Below the pieces are notes generated by a model. The model did no database searches. It saw only the letters and a list, made by a program, of their open reading frames with translations, and was not told the DNA's origin. A stretch of DNA of 8,270 nucleotides from Candidatus Nanoarchaeia archaeon (GTDB taxonomy: Archaea > Nanobdellota > Nanobdellia > Tiddalikarchaeales > Tiddalikarchaeaceae): the NCBI GenBank assembly GCA_028704265.1, contig JAQVLH010000044.1, forward strand, positions 1 to 8,270, in the 5' to 3' direction. A program made the translations under genes and the position numbers. Below, piece after piece: positions 1 to 6,300 of the stretch; the stretch's first letter is position 1, and each line of letters opens with the position of its first letter.

Positions 1-1
1 A

Positions 2-750
2 GGAGGAGTTACTTTGACATTTAATTATGAAAAAGAGATTGACTATGATTCGCTGAAAATTATTTAATTGCTGGACTTGGCACTAGCGATGTTGATATAA
101 TTTTATTAAAAAATCAATTATCTAATAACATTATTGGCTATGAAATTTTAACAGAAGAAGGCATTACTAAAGAAAGATTAATTGAATTAATTGAAGAGTT
201 TATTGATGATGAATTGCTTGAGGAAAATATTAGTTTTGGTTCGCAATCCAGCGTGATTGGTGATAATTTTATAAGAGAATCCGGATGGCTTTTTTTAATA
301 GGTTTTATTTTAATGAATATTGTTTCATACTTATACTTTAAGGATATAATTCCAGCATTAAGTATTACTATTAGCACTTTAACTGACATTATTGGGGTTT
401 TAGCAGTTTTTAATTTATTAGGAGTAAAAATTGGCGTTGTTACTATTGGTGCATTATTAATGATAATGGGCTATTCAACTGATAGTGATATATTATTGGC
501 TACTAATATTATTAAAAAAACTGAAGGAAGTTTAAAGGAAAGAATGATTTCAGCATTAAAAACTGAATTAACTATGAATTCAACAGCGCTTATTACTTTT
601 ATTATAATGTATTTATTGTCAAGCGTTGATGCAATAAAGCAAATTTCTTTAGTGTTAATTGTGGGAATGCTTTTTGATTTATTGAACACTTGGCTTCAAA
701 ATGCCAGTATTCAAAGAATTTACATGGATTATAAGGGGCGAAAAAAATGA
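2..750 (+). CDS. secF: Protein-export membrane protein SecF (5' end outside window; one frameshift)
   Basis: SecF is the partner of SecD in the membrane complex that assists SecYE-dependent export, probably using the ion gradient. The window opens inside the first conserved region: frame 2 (2-58) reads GGVTLTFNYEKEIDYDSLK, the GG of the SecF D1-type motif. From about 56 the homologous reading moves to frame 1 (NYLIAGLGTSDVD, from about 58) and continues to the TGA at 748-750. One extra A in the AAAA run at 56-59 would join them. The rest matches archaeal SecF: membrane segments near 283-345, 349-425, 433-500, 565-620 and 635-690, with GYSTDSDILLAT in the fourth visible helix stretch and FDLLNTWLQNA near the end. 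The first membrane helix lies outside the window. The TTG at 214 is not a credible start, because homology extends well upstream. The stop overlaps the secD start (ATGA). Identification is firm; whether the frameshift is real is unknown. Confidence 0.9.
733..738 (+). promoter_or_regulatory. Probable ribosome binding site of secD
   Basis: AAGGGG lies 8 bases before the ATG at 747, inside the last codons of secF. It is only a partial match to an archaeal Shine-Dalgarno sequence. It fits translational coupling across the ATGA overlap, and it supports ATG 747 as the secD start. Confidence 0.4.
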
Positions 751-1928
751 AAGTGACTGATTTTTTGAAAGATTGGAGAATTAGTTTAATGATTGCTTTA
801 TTAATTATTAGCATTATTGTTATTCAGCCAAGATTTGACACAAAAGGTGCTTTAGTTACTGGTGTTTCTTTGCCTGCTTCAACATTTTTGACAAAGGATT
901 TGATAATTACAAAAGTTAATGGTTTTTTAATAAATGATTCTAATGATTTTAATTCAGTAATTTCACAATTATCAGTTAATGATTCTGTTGAAATAACTTA
1001 CAAAAGCAAAGGGTTGTTTGCTAAAGAGTCAACAACTTATCCTTTCATGCTTGTATTAAAAGATAATCAGGTTTATTCAGGTATTAGTGTTTCAGATGTT
1101 TCTTTTTCAAATATTGAATTCGGAATTGATTTAGTTGGAGGGTCAAAGATTACTTTAAGTCCTGCAGAAGTTGTAACTGCTGAAGATTTAGAAAATGTAA
1201 AAATGATTCTTGAAAATAGGCTTAATGTTTACGGCTTTAAAGAAATTCCAATAAATATTTTAACTGATTTAACTGGAAATAATTATATTAAAATAGAATT
1301 TCCTTCATCTATAAGTATTAGTGATGTTGAAAAATTATTGGAAAGCGAAGGAGTATTTGATGCAAGAGTGGGAAATGAAACAGTATTTTTAAGAGAAGAT
1401 ATTACTTCAATTTGCATAGTTAATTCTGATGATTGCCCTTCAAGAGTTATAGCTTCACAGAATGGCTTTCAGTTCACTTTTGGTCTTCAAATAAGCCAAG
1501 AAGGGGCGGATAAATTTGCCAATGTTACAAAAGATTTGCAAAGAAGCGGTTTTGGCTCAAATTGTTATTTAAATGAAACTATTAGTTTTTATCTTGATAA
1601 TGAAGTCTTAGAAGGAAGCAGTCTTAATATTGGCTGCACTTTAGCTGGAACAACAATAAGGAATCCAGTTATTAGCGGTTATGGAAAAACAAGGGATGAA
1701 GCAATTTTAAGGATGAAAGAATTAAAAAGCATGATTCAAAGTGACAAATTGCCAGTTAAGATGAATATTGAAAATATTGAAGTAATTTCTCCAAAATTAG
1801 GCGGAGCATTCTTAAGTAATATTGTTATGGTTTTTGTCTTAGCAATAATATGCGTTGATATAATAATTGCAATTAGATACAAGAATTTTAAAATTGCGTT
1901 GCCAATAGTGTTTGTAACTTTAACTTAA
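747..1928 (+). CDS. secD: Protein-export membrane protein SecD, N-terminal 393 residues, ended by an in-frame TAA
   Basis: SecD works with SecF in the membrane, using a large extracytoplasmic domain to help exported chains leave SecYE. Residues 13-27 form the first membrane helix. Residues 33-95 look like a PDZ-type domain (KDLIITKVNGFLI). Residues 125-137 carry the D1 motif FGIDLVGGSKITL, followed by the usual beta-rich P1 region (ENRLNVYGF at 156-164, GVFDAR near 202-207). A second helix lies at about 357-377, and residues 383-393 begin the next. Translation then meets TAA at codon 394 (1926-1928), inside that third helix. The same frame continues without further stops to 2291 as the rest of SecD, about 514 residues in all, a normal archaeal length. 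Four of six helices, including the GTGVDDQ motif, are therefore cut off. From memory of archaeal SecD (for example the SEVVIILGFAAL-like stretch), the residue lost is a Glu, so GAA to TAA is one base change. The start overlaps the secF stop. The truncated product is not expected to work alone. Confidence 0.92.
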   Translation: MKVTDFLKDWRISLMIALLIISIIVIQPRFDTKGALVTGVSLPASTFLTKDLIITKVNGFLINDSNDFNSVISQLSVNDSVEITYKSKGLFAKESTTYPFMLVLKDNQVYSGISVSDVSFSNIEFGIDLVGGSKITLSPAEVVTAEDLENVKMILENRLNVYGFKEIPINILTDLTGNNYIKIEFPSSISISDVEKLLESEGVFDARVGNETVFLREDITSICIVNSDDCPSRVIASQNGFQFTFGLQISQEGADKFANVTKDLQRSGFGSNCYLNETISFYLDNEVLEGSSLNIGCTLAGTTIRNPVISGYGKTRDEAILRMKELKSMIQSDKLPVKMNIENIEVISPKLGGAFLSNIVMVFVLAIICVDIIIAIRYKNFKIALPIVFVTLT

Positions 1929-1958
1929 GTATTATTAACATTAGGCGCTGCAACTTTA

Positions 1959-2291
1959 ATGAAATGGACTTTTGATATAGCAGCAATTGCTGGATTAATT
2001 GCTTCAATAGGCACTGGAGTTGATGATCAAATTATTATTACTGATGAAGTTTTAGGCAATAAAGGAGAAAATGCTAAATTAAATTTAAAGCAAAAAATGA
2101 AAAGCGCATTTTTTATAGTATTCGCAGCATTTACTACAAGTGTTGCAGTAATGATTCCATTAAATTTTGCTGGAGCAGGCGTTCTTAAAGGATTCGCAAG
2201 CACTAATATTATTGCAATAACTATTGGAGTATTAATAACTAGGCCAGCGTATTCTAAAATACTTGAATTTTTGATTAAAACTAAAGAATAA
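1959..2291 (+). CDS. secD: SecD C-terminal fragment, in the same frame as the upstream part
   Basis: This is the remainder of SecD after the TAA at 1926-1928; homologous sequence really resumes at 1929 (VLLTLGAATL). The first possible start is ATG 1959, which would give 110 residues, but no convincing ribosome site precedes it. The stretch holds the most recognisable archaeal SecD signature, AAIAGLIASIGTGVDDQIIITDE, in the fourth helix. A charged loop follows (about 2055-2100), then two more helices ending in TIGVLITRPAYSKILEFL. The terminal stop is also TAA (2289-2291), so TAA is used as a true stop in the same gene and general TAA reassignment is not supported. Possible readings are a sequencing error, a nonsense mutation, or two polypeptides that reassemble; the last is least likely given the missing start signals. 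If the stop is an error, merge this with the preceding entry as one CDS, 747-2291. Confidence 0.85.
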   Translation: MKWTFDIAAIAGLIASIGTGVDDQIIITDEVLGNKGENAKLNLKQKMKSAFFIVFAAFTTSVAVMIPLNFAGAGVLKGFASTNIIAITIGVLITRPAYSKILEFLIKTKE

Positions 2292-2317
2292 CAGTTATTA
2301 GATTTGAAATAATAATA

Positions 2318-2325
2318 TTTATAAA
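2318..2325 (+). promoter_or_regulatory. Archaeal TATA box for the gene starting at 2349
   Basis: TTTATAAA sits in the 57-bp gap after secD. Its centre is about 27 bases before the ATG at 2349, and archaeal TATA boxes are centred about 26 bases before the transcription start. The transcript would therefore begin at or within a few bases of the ATG, meaning a leaderless mRNA. This favours ATG 2349 over the TTG at 2337 and separates this gene from the secFD operon. A T-rich run (2331-2338) in the same gap could also end the secFD transcript. Confidence 0.55.
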
Positions 2326-2348
2326 TAGAATTATTTTTGGTAAAGCTA

Positions 2349-3323
2349 ATGACTAATTATGCTAAATCTCTTATTGGACCCAATTTTTCTTCATTAAATC
2401 TTCCATTAATTGAAGATGTAAATGAGGACGGATTAGGAAATCTTACTACTTATTTAGCTGATTCTGCAAATAAAACTACTTATAATACATCTTATTTGCC
2501 TATAAAAACCAGGATTTATGATAATGGAGCTGTTGCAGGAAAAATTGAGTCCAGTTTTAATAAAATAGATGTATCTTCTCCTAAATTTTCAGCGGATATG
2601 AATCAATATTTAATAAATAATAAAACCGATTATGCTTATCATACTCTTAATAATTCTTCAGGAGATAGTCTTGAAAAAATAATGACTTCTTCAGGGTCAG
2701 AGATAAATTTTGATCCTTCTCCGTCATCATTATCTACTAGTTTGAATACTTTTTTAGGGGCAGCTGCAGGAGGATTAGGATTTCCTTTAATAGGTTATGG
2801 AATAAGAAATTATAAAATTGGAGAAAAAACAAAAGGCGCATCTATGGTTGCAGGAGGAGCAGCATTAACTGGAGGATTCTTTGGAAATTTTGGATATAAT
2901 GCAATAAGTTATAGTAATGCTGTAAATAATTCAGGCAATTTAGTTGCCGGATTATTAGGATTAAAAAATATGCTATATTTAGGCGGTTCATTCCTTCTTG
3001 GAAATGGAATATATAATTTTATTTCACCCTTAGTTAATGGCAATCAAAAAACGAAAACTATGAAAGTTTCTCAAATGGCTTTAGGTGGAATTGAAGCAAC
3101 ATGCGGAGGATATTTAATAAAAGGGGCATTATCAACATTGACATCTTTAACTTATGAAGGGTTTGGATTATTTTCAATTTCAACTTTAGGATATTCAAAT
3201 CTTTTTGCTTCATTGGTTTCTCCTTTATTAGGCTTAGGTTTAGCTTCCCTTGCTGCAGGAGTATATGCTATTAGTTGGTTAAGAAACAAGCATAAAAAGC
3301 ACATAAAATGGAGTAAGCCTTAA
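2349..3323 (+). CDS. Unrecognised 324-residue membrane protein with glycine-rich helices
   Basis: I do not recognise this family. Residues 1-130 are polar and Asn/Ser-rich, with several N-X-S/T sequons and no clear signal peptide at the N-terminus. Residues 134-312 are hydrophobic and glycine-rich, with likely membrane or membrane-associated segments near 135-152, 165-186, 197-228, 243-265 and 285-311. The end is basic (RNKHKKHIKWSKP), which would normally sit in the cytoplasm. Small-residue motifs of the GxxxG type are frequent (FLGAAAGGLGFPLIGYG, MVAGGAALTGGFFG), suggesting closely packed helices. An internal duplication is visible: GIRNY, EKTK, then a GG-rich stretch at residues 151-176 resembles GIYNF, QKTK, then GG-rich at 220-254. 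I chose ATG 2349 because a TATA box at 2318-2325 would give a leaderless transcript there; TTG 2337 would add four residues. The next gene begins 8 bp after the stop, so the two may be co-transcribed. A structural or anchoring role at the cell surface is a guess. Confidence 0.75.
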   Translation: MTNYAKSLIGPNFSSLNLPLIEDVNEDGLGNLTTYLADSANKTTYNTSYLPIKTRIYDNGAVAGKIESSFNKIDVSSPKFSADMNQYLINNKTDYAYHTLNNSSGDSLEKIMTSSGSEINFDPSPSSLSTSLNTFLGAAAGGLGFPLIGYGIRNYKIGEKTKGASMVAGGAALTGGFFGNFGYNAISYSNAVNNSGNLVAGLLGLKNMLYLGGSFLLGNGIYNFISPLVNGNQKTKTMKVSQMALGGIEATCGGYLIKGALSTLTSLTYEGFGLFSISTLGYSNLFASLVSPLLGLGLASLAAGVYAISWLRNKHKKHIKWSKP

Positions 3324-3331
3324 ATATATTT

Positions 3332-6300
3332 ATGATGTCATTAAATAAAAAAATATTACTGTCCTTGATTTTTTTAGCTTTGCTTGGGCAAGGATTTAGT
3401 GCTGAAGTATCCGTATGTTATTATTTTAACAATATGAATGGTTATGTAAGAACTTTAGACCCTGCAGGAGTAGCTGATTTAAATGTTTATATGAAATGTA
3501 ATGTAGGAAGTGATCCAAGTTATGTTTATCTTAATACAATAACTAATGCATCAGGGTATTACACTTTTTATGGAAAATCTGCACAGCTTACTCAGGATGA
3601 TAATGGTAATTTAACTGCTAAATGTTCATTATATTCAAATGATGCTAAATTTGTAAATCCTCCCATTTATTCTTTTATCTTAGTTTCCGCTTATGGCTGC
3701 AGAACTGCAGGAATTACTCAAGACATAGTGTATGATTATTATAATGAGGTTCAATCTCCAACTTTAGTTTCTCCTAATTCTGCTATTACAATGAATGCTT
3801 CAAAAGCTAATGTTATTGTTTCAATGCCAAGAGGAAAAAGCTGCAAAGTAAATGATTTTGCAATGACTAAAAGTTCATCCACTACTTATGAAAAAACGTT
3901 AGATTTTGTTCATGGTTCAAATACTTTGAAAATAGTTTGCGTTGATGAATGGGGCAGATCATTGCTTGATGGTATAAGTGAAACAATTAATAATGATATT
4001 CAGGGACCAAGCATTAATATATTAAAACCAGTTAGTGATATTGGAACAACTACTGAATTATTAGTTTCAACCTCTGATGCAATAAGCTGCAGCTGGAATA
4101 CTACTCATCAATTAACTGCATTAGACAATTACGAATTTAATACTAGTATATCAGGAATAACTGGGACTAACTTTTATTTTTCAGTCACTTGCAATGATTC
4201 ATTTTATAATCCAACAACTATATGGCATGAAGTTGAAGTTGATCAAGTTCCAAAAATATTTTTAGAATCACCTTTAGGGCTTGTTTCATCCTCAGCAATT
4301 CTAAATATTTCTTCTCAAAATGCTGTTCAATGTTATTCTAATTATTCAGCTAATAATATGGCACAAGATGGAATATATTTTACTCAAACTATTAATAATT
4401 TAAATCATGGAATAAATATTTTTAATGTTTCATGTTTAAGCGCATTAAGTTTTAATTCAACATTAATTACTATAAACGCTGATGTTAATTCTCCAGTTAT
4501 TCAAATATTGTCACCTAAAAATATGAGTTATAATTCTAATATTATCTGGTTTAATGCTACGGCTAATGAAAATGTTAATAGTTGGATTGTTAATTATAAT
4601 GGCACTAATAGTTCTTTAAATATTAATTCTTCTTTAGTTGTTGAGGATGGTGATTATAATTTATTATTATACGCTGTTGATAATTTTGGAAATTTAGGGT
4701 TAAATAATTCTATTAATTTTATAGTTGATACTATTGCTCCTAGTTTAGAAATCATTTCTCCTAATAATTTTGCTAAGAATAATATTACTCAATTGATTAA
4801 TATTTCAGTGTTTGATTTTCATAAGGATAGTGTTTGGTTTGTGAATGGTTCAGAAAATATTTCTTATTCTAGTCCAGTATTGTTTAATTTTTCAGAAGGT
4901 AATAATACTTTAACTGTTTGGGCTAATGATAGTTTAGGTAATATGAATAATTCATCAGTGATTTTTGAAATTGATTCAGTTGCTCCTAGTTTAGAAATTG
5001 TTTCTCCTAATAGTTTTGCTAAGAATAATATTACTCAATTGTTAAATATTTCAATGTTTGATTTGCATGAAGATAGTGTTTGGTTTGTGAACGGTTCAAA
5101 AAATATTACTTATATTGATTCAATGTTGTTTAATTTTTCAGAAGGTAATAATACTTTAACTGTTTGGGCTAATGATAGTTTAGGTAATTTGAATACTTCA
5201 TCAGTGAGTTTTGAAATTGATTCAGTTGCTCCTTTAATTGAAATTTTATCTCCTAAAAATATGAGTTATAATTCTAATATTGTTTGGTTTAATGCTACAG
5301 CTAATGAGAATGTTAATAGTTGGATTGTTAATTATAATAGCACTAATGTTTCTTTAAATATTAATTCATCTTTAGTTGTTGAGGATGGTGATTATAATTT
5401 ATTATTATACGCTGTTGATAATCTTGGAAATGTTGGATTAAATAATTCTATAAATTTTATAGTTGATACTATTGCTCCTACCTTAGAAATTGTTTCTCCT
5501 GATAATTTTGCTAAGAATAATATTACTCAATGGTTAAATATTTCAGTAACTGATTTTCATAAGGATAGTGTTTGGTTTTTTAATGGCTCAGAAAATGTTA
5601 CCTACATTGATTCAATGTTGTTCAATTTTTCAGAAGGTAATAATACTTTAACTGTTTGGGCTAATGATAGTTTAGGTAATCTGAATACTTCATCAGTTAG
5701 TTTTGAAATTGATTCAGTTGCTCCTTTAATTGAAATATTATTACCTAAAAATATGAGTTATAATTCTAATATTGTTTGGTTTAATGCTACAGCTAATGAA
5801 AATGTTAATAGTTGGATTGTGAATTATAATGGCACTAATAGTTCTATGAATATTAATTCATCTTTAATTGTTGAGGATGGTGATTATAATTTATTATTAT
5901 ACGCTGTTGATAATTTTGGAAATGTTGGATTAAATAATTCTATAAATTTTATAGTTGATACTATTGCCCCTAGTTTAGAAATCATTTCTCCTACTAATTT
6001 TGCTAAAAATAATATTACTCAATTGTTAAATATTTCAGTGTTTGATTCTCATAAAGATAGTATTTGGTTTGTGAATGGTTCAGAAAATATTTCTTACTCT
6101 AGTCCAATGTTAGTTAATTTTTTAGAGGGTAATAACGTTTTGACTGTTTGGGCTAATGATAGTGCTAATAATATTAATTCTGCTACTGTTACATTTACTA
6201 TAGATTCAGTGCTTCCTAAAATAATTTTAAAATCCCCATTAATTCCTATAAACACTTCTTCAATTTTTATTAATATAACTGCTGATGAATTAGTAACTAA

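Noticed and set aside
1..6. AGGAGG at the left edge, like a strong Shine-Dalgarno sequence
   Set aside because: It lies inside the secF reading frame (the conserved Gly-Gly of the D1 region), and no start codon at suitable spacing opens a better frame.
214..216. TTG as the start of secF
   Set aside because: Clear SecF-type sequence extends in the same frame back to about 58 and beyond it in frame 2, so the start lies left of the window.
138..389. Minus-strand open frame of 83 codons, and similar ones at 471-689 and 602-814
   Set aside because: They lie antisense to secF and secD, have Ile/Ser/Lys-rich shadow composition, and show no recognisable motif.
1926..1928. Genome-wide reassignment of TAA to Glu or another amino acid
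   Set aside because: TAA also ends secD at 2289-2291 and the next gene at 3321-3323, at sensible protein ends, so it acts as a stop here.
3320..3331. TATA-like run TTAAATATATTT just before the giant gene
   Set aside because: It abuts the ATG, so a transcript driven by it would begin inside the signal peptide codons. A weaker A-rich site near 3302-3308 is better spaced but too poor to call.
4496..6217. CRISPR array or mobile-element repeats
   Set aside because: The repeats are long, contiguous, in frame and without unique spacers; they are protein-domain duplications inside a single gene.
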